Source of the DNA: G965250275 sp965250275
Lineage (GTDB): Bacteria > Pseudomonadota > Alphaproteobacteria > Rhodobacterales > Rhodobacteraceae
NCBI GenBank assembly: GCA_965250275.1
Contig: OZ252297.1
Span: 1,798,001-1,862,000 of the forward strand
Direction: 5' to 3'
DNA length: 64,000 nt
In this document: positions 18,663 to 27,684 of the stretch, one piece after another
Layout of the letters: every line of letters begins with the position of its first letter
How positions within the stretch are numbered: position 1 is the first letter of the stretch
The notes under the pieces: generated by a model
The model's input: only the letters and a program-made list of their open reading frames with translations
Told to the model about the DNA's origin: nothing
Database searches by the model: none
Program-made: the position numbers and the translations under genes

Positions 18663-19970
18663 TTGAAACGCACCACATCACTACTGGCCCTCGCGGCCAC
18701 GATCGCCGGTTCATCCGCGTTTGCTCAAACCGAGGTTGAGTTCTGGCATGCCTTCACGGGCCGCCTGGGCGAACTGGTTGCAGAGCAGGTAGATACCTTC
18801 AACGCGTCCCAATCGGACTACAAGATCGTGCCAAGCCACAAAGGCAACTACTCCGAGACGTTGAACTCCGGAATCGCGGCTTTCCGCGCTGGCGAGCACC
18901 CCCACATCCTGATGGTGTTTGAAGTCGGGACCGCCACCATGATGGCGGCCGAAGGGGCGATCAAGCCCGTGCACGAGGTGATGGCTGATGCGGGCGCCGA
19001 TTTCGATCAGTCCAAGTACATTGGTTCCGTGAAAGGGTACTATACGTCGTCGGATGGGGATATGCTCTCGCTTCCCTTCAACTCCTCGACGCCGGTGCTC
19101 TGGGTCAACCGCGACAAGCTCTCCGAAGCTGGCATCGACCCCGATATCGACATGTCCACTTGGGAACAGGTCGGCGCTGTGCTGGATGATCTCAAGGCAG
19201 CGGGCGTCGAATGCCCTCTGACCACAGCCTGGCAGAGCTGGATTCACCTCGAGAACTTCTCGGCCTATCATGACGTTCCCTTCGCCACCCAAGACAACGG
19301 GTTTGCAGGGACGGACACCGAGCTGGCTCTGAACGGACCGGCGCAGGTCGCTCACATCTCGGCCATGGGTGACTGGGCGAAAGACGGCAAGTTCATCTAC
19401 GCCGGACGCCGCAATGAAGGTGGGGCCAATTTCCGTGCCGGTGAATGTGCGCTCTTCACCGAGTCGTCGGCGGGCTATGCCGGGATCAGCTCCGAAGCCG
19501 AGTTCGACTTTGAGGTGAGACCCCTGCCGCACTGGGAAGCCGTGGCTGCCGAGCCCCAAAACACCATCATTGGCGGCGCATCTCTTTGGGTTCTGGATGG
19601 GCACGAAGCGGATGAGTATGCTGGCGTGGCCGCGTTCATGAACTTCCTGTCCAGCCCTGAGATTCAGGCAAAGTGGCATCAGGACACGGGATATCTGCCG
19701 ATCACGGCAGAGGCCGGTGAACTGACACGTTCCCAAGGGTTCTATGACGCCAACCCCGGCACAGACATCGCAGTGATCCAAATGACGGCAAAAGAACCCA
19801 CGGCGAACTCCAAAGGTCTGCGGCTTGGGTCGTTCGATCAGATCCGCGGCATCATCGACGAGGAACTCGAAGCGGTCTGGGCCGGCGACAAAACGGCACA
19901 GGAAGCGCTCGATTCCGCGAAAGCGCGTGGCGACGCCCTGCTGCGTCGCTTTGAGCAAGCATCGCAGTGA
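18663..19970 (+). CDS. ugpB: sn-glycerol-3-phosphate ABC transporter substrate-binding protein
   Basis: Periplasmic binding protein of 435 residues. The TTG 18663 start is supported by AAGGAG (18651-18656) and an immediate signal peptide ending SSAFA-Q. The mature protein opens TEVEFWHAFTGRLGELVAEQV and contains SHKGNYSETLNSGIAAFRAG and SLPFNSSTPVLWVNRD, all characteristic of UgpB. It would feed G3P or glycerophosphodiesters to UgpAEC, encoded downstream. A strong hairpin separates it from ugpA, consistent with higher expression of the binding protein. Confidence 0.93.
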   Translation: MKRTTSLLALAATIAGSSAFAQTEVEFWHAFTGRLGELVAEQVDTFNASQSDYKIVPSHKGNYSETLNSGIAAFRAGEHPHILMVFEVGTATMMAAEGAIKPVHEVMADAGADFDQSKYIGSVKGYYTSSDGDMLSLPFNSSTPVLWVNRDKLSEAGIDPDIDMSTWEQVGAVLDDLKAAGVECPLTTAWQSWIHLENFSAYHDVPFATQDNGFAGTDTELALNGPAQVAHISAMGDWAKDGKFIYAGRRNEGGANFRAGECALFTESSAGYAGISSEAEFDFEVRPLPHWEAVAAEPQNTIIGGASLWVLDGHEADEYAGVAAFMNFLSSPEIQAKWHQDTGYLPITAEAGELTRSQGFYDANPGTDIAVIQMTAKEPTANSKGLRLGSFDQIRGIIDEELEAVWAGDKTAQEALDSAKARGDALLRRFEQASQ

Positions 19971-19984
19971 TGAATTGACCAATG

Positions 19985-20008
19985 ACTGCCCCGGTCCGCC
20001 GGGGCAGT
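19985..20008 (+). terminator. intercistronic hairpin between ugpB and ugpA
   Basis: ACTGCCCCGG and CCGGGGCAGT form a perfect 10-bp stem around a TCCG loop. Only a short TCTTA follows, so it is more likely an mRNA-stabilising or partial attenuator element than a full terminator. Confidence 0.65.
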
Positions 20009-20021
20009 CTTAGATCGCAAG

Positions 20022-20903
20022 ATGGAAAAGCGCGTTACTTTTAAAGGCTTGTGGCTGCCGCTGTTGCTGGTTGGGCCGCAGATCATCATTACTGCCGTTT
20101 TTTTCTTTTATCCGGCTGGTCAGGCCGTTTGGCAGTCCCTGTTCATTCCCGACCCCTTCGGCCTGTCGATGCAGTGGGTGGGGCTGGGCAACTTCGAGTT
20201 TCTTCTTAAGGACCCCTTCTACCGGGCCTCATTCGTTACCACGGCGGTGTTTTCGACGCTGGTGACCGCTGTTTCCATGGGAGTGGCCCTTTATCTTGCG
20301 GTGCTTGCGGACCGGCTGATCAAGGGGTCCGGCACGTACCGGACATTGCTCATCTGGCCCTATGCCGTCGCGCCGGCGGTCGCAGGTGTGCTTTGGCTCT
20401 TCATGTTCAACCCGCGTGTTGGTGTGGTGGCCTGGTATCTGGGGCTGTTGGGCTATGACTGGAACCACGTCTTGAACGAAAACGAGGCGATGGGCCTGGT
20501 GGTGGTTGCAAGCGCTTGGGGCCGGATCAGCTATAACTTCCTTTTCTTCCTGGCCGGTCTTCAGGCCATCCCAAAATCTGTGATCGAAGCCGCGGCGATC
20601 GATGGCGCACGCTTCTGGACGCGTTTTCGGACCATCGTGTTCCCGCTGCTGTCGCCGACGACATTCTTTTTGTTGGTGGTGAACATCATCTATTCTTTCT
20701 TTGAGACCTTCGGCGTCATTCACACAATCACCAGTGGCGGTCCGCAACAGGCGACCACCATTCTGGTTTACAAGGTCTATTCAGACGGGTTTGTCGGCCA
20801 GGATCTGGGCTCATCTGCGGCACAGTCCGTGATCCTGCTTTTGATCGTCTCGGTGCTGACGGTTGTGCAGTTCAAATACATCGAACGACGGGTGCACTAC
20901 TGA
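20022..20903 (+). CDS. ugpA: sn-glycerol-3-phosphate ABC transporter permease UgpA
   Basis: Inner-membrane permease of 293 residues with six predicted helices. The MalF-type EAA loop is EAAAIDGARFWTRFRTIVFP. The SGGPQQATTILVYKVY segment is typical of UgpA. Its stop overlaps the ugpE start by one base (TGATG), so the two permeases are coupled. Confidence 0.93.
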   Translation: MEKRVTFKGLWLPLLLVGPQIIITAVFFFYPAGQAVWQSLFIPDPFGLSMQWVGLGNFEFLLKDPFYRASFVTTAVFSTLVTAVSMGVALYLAVLADRLIKGSGTYRTLLIWPYAVAPAVAGVLWLFMFNPRVGVVAWYLGLLGYDWNHVLNENEAMGLVVVASAWGRISYNFLFFLAGLQAIPKSVIEAAAIDGARFWTRFRTIVFPLLSPTTFFLLVVNIIYSFFETFGVIHTITSGGPQQATTILVYKVYSDGFVGQDLGSSAAQSVILLLIVSVLTVVQFKYIERRVHY

Positions 20904-21757
20904 TGGCACAGCGCGATGGCATGGTTGAAAAACGCGGCGGCGGCCTTTGGCTGACCCATCTCGGTCTGATCATCGGGGTCGCTTTCATCTTCTTTCCGAT
21001 CTGGCTGGCATTTGTCGCCTCGACCGTTGAACAGCAGGAGATCGTGCGCCCGCCTATGCCGTTGTTGCCAGGCGACAAACTCATCGAGAACTACACGCGT
21101 GCGCTCACGTCGGGCGTCAACGCGCCGGTGGCCACGATGCTGCTGAACTCGGCGATCATGGCTTTCGGAATATCACTTGGGAAGATTGCGATTTCTCTCC
21201 TGTCGGCTTTTGCGATCGTGTATTTCCGCTTTCCCGGTCGGTTGGTTTTTTTCTGGCTGATCTTTCTGACCCTGATGCTGCCGGTCGAGGTTCGGATCGT
21301 TCCGACTTATGAAGTGATCGCGAATTTCGGGATGTTGAACAGTTACTCAGGTCTGATCCTGCCGCTGATCGCATCGGCGACCGCCACGTTCCTGTTCCGA
21401 CAATTCTTCATGACCGTGCCTGATGAACTTGCCGAGGCCGCGCGGGTCGACGGGGCAGGGCCGATGCGGTTCTTCTTCGATATTCTGTTGCCGATGAGCC
21501 GGACCAATATCGCGGCGCTCTTTGTCATTCTGTTCATCTACGGGTGGAACCAGTACCTCTGGCCGCTTTTGATCACGACCGATCCTTCGATGAACACCAT
21601 CGTGATGGGCATCAAACAGATGTTCCCGTCGGGTGATGACACGGCGGACTGGCCCGTGATCATGGCGACCTCAATTCTGGCGATGATCCCGCCTGTTCTT
21701 GTGGTGATTGGGATGCAGCGGCTCTTTGTCCGGGGCCTTGTGGAAAGTGAGAAGTGA
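20903..21757 (+). CDS. ugpE: sn-glycerol-3-phosphate ABC transporter permease UgpE
   Basis: Second permease of 284 residues with six predicted helices. The EAA loop is ELAEAARVDGAGPMRFFFDILLP, and the family-typical YGWNQYLWPLL and MGIKQMFPSGDDTADWP follow. It begins inside the ugpA stop and abuts ugpC directly. Confidence 0.93.
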   Translation: MAQRDGMVEKRGGGLWLTHLGLIIGVAFIFFPIWLAFVASTVEQQEIVRPPMPLLPGDKLIENYTRALTSGVNAPVATMLLNSAIMAFGISLGKIAISLLSAFAIVYFRFPGRLVFFWLIFLTLMLPVEVRIVPTYEVIANFGMLNSYSGLILPLIASATATFLFRQFFMTVPDELAEAARVDGAGPMRFFFDILLPMSRTNIAALFVILFIYGWNQYLWPLLITTDPSMNTIVMGIKQMFPSGDDTADWPVIMATSILAMIPPVLVVIGMQRLFVRGLVESEK

Positions 21758-22783
21758 ATGGCGACCGTAACGCTTAAGAACCTGCGAAAGTCCTACGGTA
21801 CAACCGAGGTGATCCACGGGGTCGACATTGACATCGTCGACGGCGAATTCATCGTGATCGTAGGGCCATCCGGGTGCGGAAAATCCACGCTTTTGCGCAT
21901 GGTTGCCGGGCTTGAAACCGTCACATCCGGAGAGGTGATGATTGACGACCGCGTTGTCAACGAGGTCGAGCCGATGGATCGCGACATCGCGATGGTGTTT
22001 CAGAACTATGCGCTCTACCCGCACATGTCCGTGTTCGAAAACATGGCCTACGGGCTGAAGATCGCCAAGGTTCCTGCTGACGAGATTGAAAAACGCGTCG
22101 CGAACGCGGCTGAGATCCTGCAACTGGAACCTTATCTGCGCCGCAAACCACGCGAACTGTCAGGTGGGCAACGTCAGCGCGTCGCGATGGGACGCGCGAT
22201 CGTCCGCAAACCGTCCGTGTTCCTGTTTGACGAACCTTTGTCCAATCTCGATGCCAAGCTTCGCGTGCAGATGCGGTTGGAGATCAAGGCATTGCAGCGC
22301 GACCTTGGTGTGACCTCGCTCTACGTGACTCATGATCAGGTCGAGGCCATGACGCTGGCGGATCGCATGATCGTCATGAACGGGGGCGTTGCAGATCAGA
22401 TCGGCAGACCTCTGGAGGTTTATGCCGATCCAGCCACCGAGTTCGTCGCCGGTTTCATCGGATCGCCCCCGACCAATTTCCTGAGCGCAGACCGGCTTGG
22501 CCGCCGCGCACCGGATGGCGCCAAGATTGGCATTCGTCCCGAGCATATTCGCCTTGTCCCCGAGAGCGGCGCCCCGAATGCCGGTGTGATCGCCTATGCA
22601 GAGCCGTTGGGGGCTGAGACGCTGGTCCATCTGAAGCTGCTGGACGGTCAGGACGTGACGGTTCGACAAGACGGCGCGCATCCGATTCCGGAAGAGGGCA
22701 CAACATGCGGTCTTGTCTGGGAGGACAAGGACGAAATGGTCTTTTCCAAAGATGGGGCGCGTCTGGGGGCAGGCGCGATCTAG
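21758..22783 (+). CDS. ugpC: sn-glycerol-3-phosphate ABC transporter ATP-binding protein UgpC
   Basis: Cytoplasmic ATPase of 341 residues. Walker A is GPSGCGKST, the Q-loop lies in VFQNYALYPHM, the signature is LSGGQRQRVAMGRAI, and Walker B is VFLFDEPLSNLD with the switch His in YVTHDQ. The C-terminal TOBE/OB regulatory domain is present (KIGIRPEHIRLV). The start directly follows the ugpE stop. It completes a four-gene importer operon. Confidence 0.93.
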   Translation: MATVTLKNLRKSYGTTEVIHGVDIDIVDGEFIVIVGPSGCGKSTLLRMVAGLETVTSGEVMIDDRVVNEVEPMDRDIAMVFQNYALYPHMSVFENMAYGLKIAKVPADEIEKRVANAAEILQLEPYLRRKPRELSGGQRQRVAMGRAIVRKPSVFLFDEPLSNLDAKLRVQMRLEIKALQRDLGVTSLYVTHDQVEAMTLADRMIVMNGGVADQIGRPLEVYADPATEFVAGFIGSPPTNFLSADRLGRRAPDGAKIGIRPEHIRLVPESGAPNAGVIAYAEPLGAETLVHLKLLDGQDVTVRQDGAHPIPEEGTTCGLVWEDKDEMVFSKDGARLGAGAI

Positions 22784-22851
22784 AACCCAAATTTGTCAAC
22801 TGCGCCGATGACGCTACACTTCCGGGCGACTAGAGTATTGGTGTAATCCAC

Positions 22852-23658
22852 ATGACCTTGCGAACCCTTCTGGCATCTTTGGCTGTGCTGGCCTCAGCGG
22901 CTGCGGCCGAGGACCTTCCCATTTTTGACGCTCATATCCACTATAGCCACGATGCGGTCGAACTGGTGCCACCGGCAGAGATTGCTCAAATCCTCAGGGA
23001 TGCCGGCGTGAAAAAGGCGCTTGTTTCAAGCTCGGACGACCGGGGAACGCAGCTGTTAAGAGAGGCGGCACCCGAGATCATCGTGCCAGCGCTACGCCCC
23101 TACCGGCGACGCGGGGAGTTGTCGACATGGATGCATGACCCGGCCGTCATCGACTATCTGCGCGACCGGCTAGGCCAATTCGAGTACGAGGCGATTGGCG
23201 AATTCCATGCCTATGGGGAGGATATCAAAACAGATGTCATTCAGGAGATGATCGCCATGGCACAAGAGCGGAACCTGCTCTTGCATCACCATGGGGATCG
23301 TGAAGCGTTGGATCTGATCTTTGAAACATGGCCCGACGCCCGCGTGCTTTGGGCACATTCCGGCTTTGACGATCCCGAGGACGTGGCTGACGCCTTAGCA
23401 ACCTACCCAAGACTCTGGGCCGATCTCGCGTTTCGGTCGGACATGTCCAATCGTGGAAAGGTCGATGGCGCCTGGCGGGAGGTCTTTCTGGCCTATCCGG
23501 ACCGGTTCATGGTCGGCACAGACACGTTTGCGCCGGAACGCTGGTACTATGTCGGTCCGCATGCAGAATTCTCCAGAACCTGGCTGTCGGATTTGCCCGA
23601 TGAGGTTGCCCGAAAAATTGCTTATGAAAACGCCGCTGCCATGCTGTCCGCCCGATGA
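22852..23658 (+). CDS. exported amidohydrolase-family protein
   Basis: TIM-barrel amidohydrolase-like protein of 268 residues with a signal peptide (cleavage near AAA-ED). The HxH metal pair appears in FDAHIHYSHDAVEL. Later candidate ligands are IGEFHAYG, LLHHHGDREAL, VLWAHSGF and MVGTDTF. Such proteins usually hydrolyse or decarboxylate small aromatic/acidic substrates, but a periplasmic location is less usual. It overlaps the next gene by ATGA and heads a coupled trio with a YtkA-like protein and a di-heme peroxidase. The substrate is unknown. Confidence 0.8.
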   Translation: MTLRTLLASLAVLASAAAAEDLPIFDAHIHYSHDAVELVPPAEIAQILRDAGVKKALVSSSDDRGTQLLREAAPEIIVPALRPYRRRGELSTWMHDPAVIDYLRDRLGQFEYEAIGEFHAYGEDIKTDVIQEMIAMAQERNLLLHHHGDREALDLIFETWPDARVLWAHSGFDDPEDVADALATYPRLWADLAFRSDMSNRGKVDGAWREVFLAYPDRFMVGTDTFAPERWYYVGPHAEFSRTWLSDLPDEVARKIAYENAAAMLSAR

Positions 23659-24050
23659 GGTGCAGCGCTGCCGCTGCAGGGCTCTGGATGTCTGCGGCAG
23701 CAGCATCGGCTTGCCCGGCCTTTGACAATGCGCGCGCGCTGCGGTCTGCCGACGAGACGGCGCCACCGGCCTTTTTTGAACTGGGGGCCGTCCCGATCTC
23801 CGCGCCCTTTGAGATTGCTGTGCAGGTCTGCGCGCCGGACCGGGCTGATGTGACCGAAATTGAGTTCGACGCCGTGATGCCCGCGCACCAGCACGGGATG
23901 AACTATGATCCCGAGATCGTTGAAGTTGAACCAGGGCTCTTTCGTGTGTCGAACATCGTGTTCCATATGCCCGGCTCGTGGGAATTGCGGGTCGCCGCGC
24001 GCACTGACGCCGAGCGCTTCACCTATGTCGCAGAGGTCGAAGTGGAGTGA
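23655..24050 (+). CDS. small exported YtkA/FixH-like protein
   Basis: Periplasmic protein of 131 residues. An Ala-rich signal ends near residue 19-20 (ASA-C), so it could even be lipidated, though the lipobox is weak. The mature part is a beta-sandwich-like domain with VMPAHQHGMNY (Met75, His78, His80, Met82), a spacing seen in YtkA-like domains and suggestive of metal binding. It ends with VFHMPGSWELRV, including Trp109. It overlaps both neighbours by 4 nt (ATGA, GTGA), so it should be made together with the di-heme peroxidase. Function is not established. Confidence 0.72.
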   Translation: MRCSAAAAGLWMSAAAASACPAFDNARALRSADETAPPAFFELGAVPISAPFEIAVQVCAPDRADVTEIEFDAVMPAHQHGMNYDPEIVEVEPGLFRVSNIVFHMPGSWELRVAARTDAERFTYVAEVEVE

Positions 24051-25201
24051 TCAGGCAGGTTTCGGGCTTCTCGCTGATCTTACTTCTTCTGCTCGTTTCG
24101 GCCATGTCGGGGCGCGCTGAGGTCCTCCTGTCCGAAAAGGAAGTAAAGCAGGCGCTGCGGCACGGGCCTTGGCCGTCAATGTTGGAACCTGATCCGAGCA
24201 ATCGTGTTTCAGGAGATGCCGACGCAATCGAACTTGGCCGCACGCTTTTTCACGATCCGGGCCTCTCAAGAGATGGGCGTATGAGTTGTGCAACCTGCCA
24301 CGATCCTGACCGCGAGTTCACTGACGGCCTCGCGCGGGGGGTGGGGCAGACCCGCCTGGATCGCAATACCCAGACGCTTTGGAATGTGGCGGGGCACCGC
24401 TGGTACGGCTGGTCGGGTGACACCGATAATTTGTGGGCGCAGTCTCTCACGCCGCTGATGAACCCTGACGAGATGGCGCACGACCCCGAGGGCCTGCAAC
24501 CGGCAATCTCCAACGCCCCTTATGCGCAGGCCTACGAAACGCTCTTTGGTCCCATGGCGGACGAGGCGCCGGTGGATACCAGCGTCAACATTGCAAAGGC
24601 GCTTGCAGCTTATCTGGAGACGCTCCGAACCGGGCAGACCTCCTTCGACCGTTTTGTCACGGCGCTGGCACGCGGAGACATGGCTTCTGCAGCCGACTAC
24701 CCGCTGTCCGCGCAGCGCGGCCTGAAACTCTTCCTGGGCGAGGGACGGTGCGCATTTTGCCATTCCGGGCCAGCCTTCACGAACGGGGAGTTTCACGATG
24801 CGGGTGTGCCCTATTTTCTGGAAGACGGTAGGGTGGATCCCGGACGATATGCCGGGTTGCAGGCCCTTGAGGCGAGCCCTTACACGCTCGATGGAGCCTA
24901 TTCCGACGACCCGGATAAAACCGGTGCATGGGCCGTGCGCAATGTGCGGTTCAACCACGCGGATTTCGGGACCTTTCGGGTTCCGTCCTTGCGGCGCGTG
25001 GCCCACACGGCCCCCTATATGCACGACGGCAGCCTGAGCGATCTTCGCGCCGTTCTGGATCACTACAACCAGATCGACATCGAACGCCTTCACGCGGATG
25101 GCGAGGCGATCCTGCGACCTCTCAATCTGTCCGAAGGTGAGCTGGACGATCTGGAAGCGTTCCTCGAGACCCTGTCAGACGACCGACCGAAAGCGCGGTA
25201 A
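24047..25201 (+). CDS. di-heme cytochrome c peroxidase, MauG/MbnH-like
   Basis: Exported c-type di-heme protein of 384 residues from GTG 24047. Heme sites are CATCH (81-85) and CAFCH (235-239). The RNTQTLWNVAGHRWYGWSGDTDNLW stretch and TAPYMHDGSLSDLRAVLDHYN are close to the MauG/MbnH type rather than to classical CcpA. MauG relatives oxidise Trp or Tyr side chains of partner proteins. The partner would be encoded by the overlapping YtkA-like gene. Peroxidase family is certain; a protein-modifying role is inference. Confidence 0.87.
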   Translation: MIRQVSGFSLILLLLLVSAMSGRAEVLLSEKEVKQALRHGPWPSMLEPDPSNRVSGDADAIELGRTLFHDPGLSRDGRMSCATCHDPDREFTDGLARGVGQTRLDRNTQTLWNVAGHRWYGWSGDTDNLWAQSLTPLMNPDEMAHDPEGLQPAISNAPYAQAYETLFGPMADEAPVDTSVNIAKALAAYLETLRTGQTSFDRFVTALARGDMASAADYPLSAQRGLKLFLGEGRCAFCHSGPAFTNGEFHDAGVPYFLEDGRVDPGRYAGLQALEASPYTLDGAYSDDPDKTGAWAVRNVRFNHADFGTFRVPSLRRVAHTAPYMHDGSLSDLRAVLDHYNQIDIERLHADGEAILRPLNLSEGELDDLEAFLETLSDDRPKAR

Positions 25202-25396
25202 GACAGAACTTTGCGCATTGGGACAGGATGGGGTCTCGTCCTTCGGGGTTCAGGGCTCGTTAGGGAAAACACGCACTTTGATGCCGTTTTGGGGCCACAT
25301 CGCTTTGTCGGTGGGGGTAATGTCGAAAGAAACCGCCATCCTCAAAGTATTGGAATTGGCAAAAACTGAAGCGCTGACGATCAAGGAGGGGTTTCC

Positions 25397-26578
25397 ATGC
25401 CCGACATCGAACTGCCGTTTGACCGCTCGGAGTACGCGGACAGGCTTGCCAAAGCGCGTGCTGCGATGGAGCGGCGGGGGATCGACCTACTGATCTTGAC
25501 TGATCCTGCCAACATGGCGTGGCTCACCGGCTATGATGGATGGTCCTTTTACGTGCATCAATGTGTCCTGATCCCGCCAGGGGGCGAGCCGATCTGGTAC
25601 GGGCGCAAACAGGACGCAAACGGCGCATTGCGGACCGTCTACATGGATGCAGGGAACATCCTTTACTATGAAGATCACTACGTGATGTCGACGGAGCGGC
25701 ATCCGATGGATCACCTCAGTGATATCATCACCGATCGCGGTTGGTCTGCACTGTCCATTGGGGTCGAAATGGATAATTACTATTTTTCAGCAGCAGCTTA
25801 CAGATCAATGCTGATCCACCTTCCGAATGCGACCTGGGTTGATGCGACGGGGGTTGTAAACTGGTGTCGGGCGGTGAAGTCCCAGCAGGAACTGACCTAT
25901 ATGCGCCGGGCAGGTCGCATCGTCGAGACGATGCATGACCGCATTTTCGAGGCCATCACGCCCGGTATGCGAAAATGCGATCTGGTGGCGGAGATCTATG
26001 ATGCCGGCATTCGTGGCGCGGACGGGCATGGTGGCGATTACCCGTCCATCGTGCCGCTGCTGCCGTCCGGGTCTGACGCGGCAGCCCCGCACCTGACCTG
26101 GGACGACAAGCCGATGAAGTCCGGCGAGGGCACATTTTTCGAGATCGCGGGCTGCCACCGGCGCTATCATGTTCCGCTCTCGCGCACGATCTTTCTGGGC
26201 AAGCCTTCACAGACGTTCATCGATGCGGACAAAGCTGTCCAGGAGGGTATGGTGGCAGGGCTGGAGGTCGCGCGTGCCGGAAACCTTTGCGAAGACATCG
26301 CCAATGCCTTCTTTGCGGTTTTGGCGCGCCACGGCATCGTAAAGGACAACCGCACCGGCTACCCCATCGGCATCAGCTACCCTCCCGATTGGGGGGAACG
26401 GACCATGAGTTTACGCCCCGGGGATCGCACCGTGCTCGAGACCGGGATGACCTTTCACTTCATGACGGGGCTCTGGATGGAGGATTGGGGGATGGAAACC
26501 ACCGAAAGCATCGTGATTACCGACGGTGCGCCCGAGTGTCTGGCCTCGGTCCCCCGCGAGCTACGGGTGAAAGCATGA
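25397..26578 (+). CDS. doeA: ectoine hydrolase, M24 peptidase-like
   Basis: Cytosolic hydrolase of 393 residues in the creatinase/aminopeptidase P fold. Start ATG 25397 is preceded by AAGGAGG. The N-terminal creatinase-like domain (LILTDPANMAWLTGYDGWSFYVHQ) and the C-terminal pita-bread domain (GGDYPSIVPLLPSG, GYPIGISYPPDWGER) match EutD/DoeA. DoeA opens the ectoine ring to N-acetyl-diaminobutyrate. doeB follows with an ATGA overlap. The usual uptake genes (uehABC) and asnC are absent from this locus. Confidence 0.88.
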   Translation: MPDIELPFDRSEYADRLAKARAAMERRGIDLLILTDPANMAWLTGYDGWSFYVHQCVLIPPGGEPIWYGRKQDANGALRTVYMDAGNILYYEDHYVMSTERHPMDHLSDIITDRGWSALSIGVEMDNYYFSAAAYRSMLIHLPNATWVDATGVVNWCRAVKSQQELTYMRRAGRIVETMHDRIFEAITPGMRKCDLVAEIYDAGIRGADGHGGDYPSIVPLLPSGSDAAAPHLTWDDKPMKSGEGTFFEIAGCHRRYHVPLSRTIFLGKPSQTFIDADKAVQEGMVAGLEVARAGNLCEDIANAFFAVLARHGIVKDNRTGYPIGISYPPDWGERTMSLRPGDRTVLETGMTFHFMTGLWMEDWGMETTESIVITDGAPECLASVPRELRVKA

Positions 26579-27573
26579 GTGGTCTGCGCGACAATCCGAT
26601 CACGCTGACGGTCGATCTGGAGCGTGATGGCGTGCAGCACGGGTTCATGAAACTGCCGTACTCGCATGACGAATCCGCTTGGGGTTCAATCATGATCCCG
26701 ATCACTGTGGCCAGGGCGGGCACCGGCCCGACGGTTCTGCTGACCGGCGGAAACCACGGCGACGAATATGAAGGCCCGCTTGCGTTGTATGATCTGGCGA
26801 GCGGCATCGCGGACCTGGAGATCAATGGCCGCGTGATCATCGTCCCGGCGATGAACCTGCCGGCGGTGCGCGCAGCCCGGCGCACGTCGCCCTTGGACGG
26901 GGGCAACATGAACCGCCTGTTCCCCGGTCGTCCGGATGGGACAGTCACGGAAAAGATTGCGGACTACTTCCAGCGTCACCTGCTGCCGCTTGCCGACTAC
27001 GTTCTCGACTTTCATTCCGGGGGCCGCACGCTCGACTTCGTGCCTTTCTGTGCGGCTCATGTGCTGCCCGACAAGGCCCAGCAAGCGGCCTGTGTCGCCG
27101 CGATGCAGGCCTTCAACGCACCCTATTCGGTGATGCTGCTGGAGGTGGACGCGGTGGGGATGTACGACACGGCGGCCGAGGAGATGGGTAAGGTCTTCAT
27201 TTCCACAGAACTCGGCGGAGGCGGGGCGCCGCAGCCCCGGCACGTGGCGGTGGCGCGCAGAGGGGTGATGAACCTGCTCAAACACGCCGGTGTTGTCGAG
27301 GGTCAACCCGAGATCGGCCCATCCTGCGATCTCGATATGCCCGATGGCCGCTGCTTCGTCTCTTGCGAGCACGAGGGTCTGTTTGAACCTTGCGTCGAAT
27401 TGGGGGCACCTGTGGTCAAAGATCAGGTGATTGCGCGCGTTTATGATCTGAACCGGACGGGGCTGCAGCCTGCGGAATACAAAAGCCAGTTGGACGGACT
27501 CTTTGTGGCGCGGCACAATCCGGGCCTGATCCGGATGGGGGATATCGTGGGGGTGGTGGCCGTCCCCGTCTGA
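26575..27573 (+). CDS. doeB: N-alpha-acetyl-L-2,4-diaminobutyrate deacetylase
   Basis: Zinc deacetylase of 332 residues in the succinylglutamate desuccinylase/aspartoacylase fold. Zinc ligands are visible in GGNHGDEYEGP and VLDFHSGG. The family motif NMNRLFPG and a C-terminal lobe (GLFEPCVELGAPVVKDQ) are present. It acts after DoeA, releasing diaminobutyrate and acetate. ATG 26575 lies within the doeA stop (ATGA), so the pair is translationally coupled. Confidence 0.88.
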   Translation: MSGLRDNPITLTVDLERDGVQHGFMKLPYSHDESAWGSIMIPITVARAGTGPTVLLTGGNHGDEYEGPLALYDLASGIADLEINGRVIIVPAMNLPAVRAARRTSPLDGGNMNRLFPGRPDGTVTEKIADYFQRHLLPLADYVLDFHSGGRTLDFVPFCAAHVLPDKAQQAACVAAMQAFNAPYSVMLLEVDAVGMYDTAAEEMGKVFISTELGGGGAPQPRHVAVARRGVMNLLKHAGVVEGQPEIGPSCDLDMPDGRCFVSCEHEGLFEPCVELGAPVVKDQVIARVYDLNRTGLQPAEYKSQLDGLFVARHNPGLIRMGDIVGVVAVPV

Positions 27574-27684
27574 CCCAGCTCTGGTGACGTACCGCAGGCG
27601 GTATTCCGGGCACCGTGCGACTGCGGGCTTTCTGGATCGCACATGCCTGCCTATACTGGCTGCAAAACAAAGAGCAGGCAGCAG

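Noticed and set aside
25323..25493. Small frame starting MSKETAILKVLELAK upstream of doeA
   Set aside because: The start looks protein-like, but the frame has no clear Shine-Dalgarno and runs across the doeA ribosome-binding site and start; the remainder is shadow sequence.
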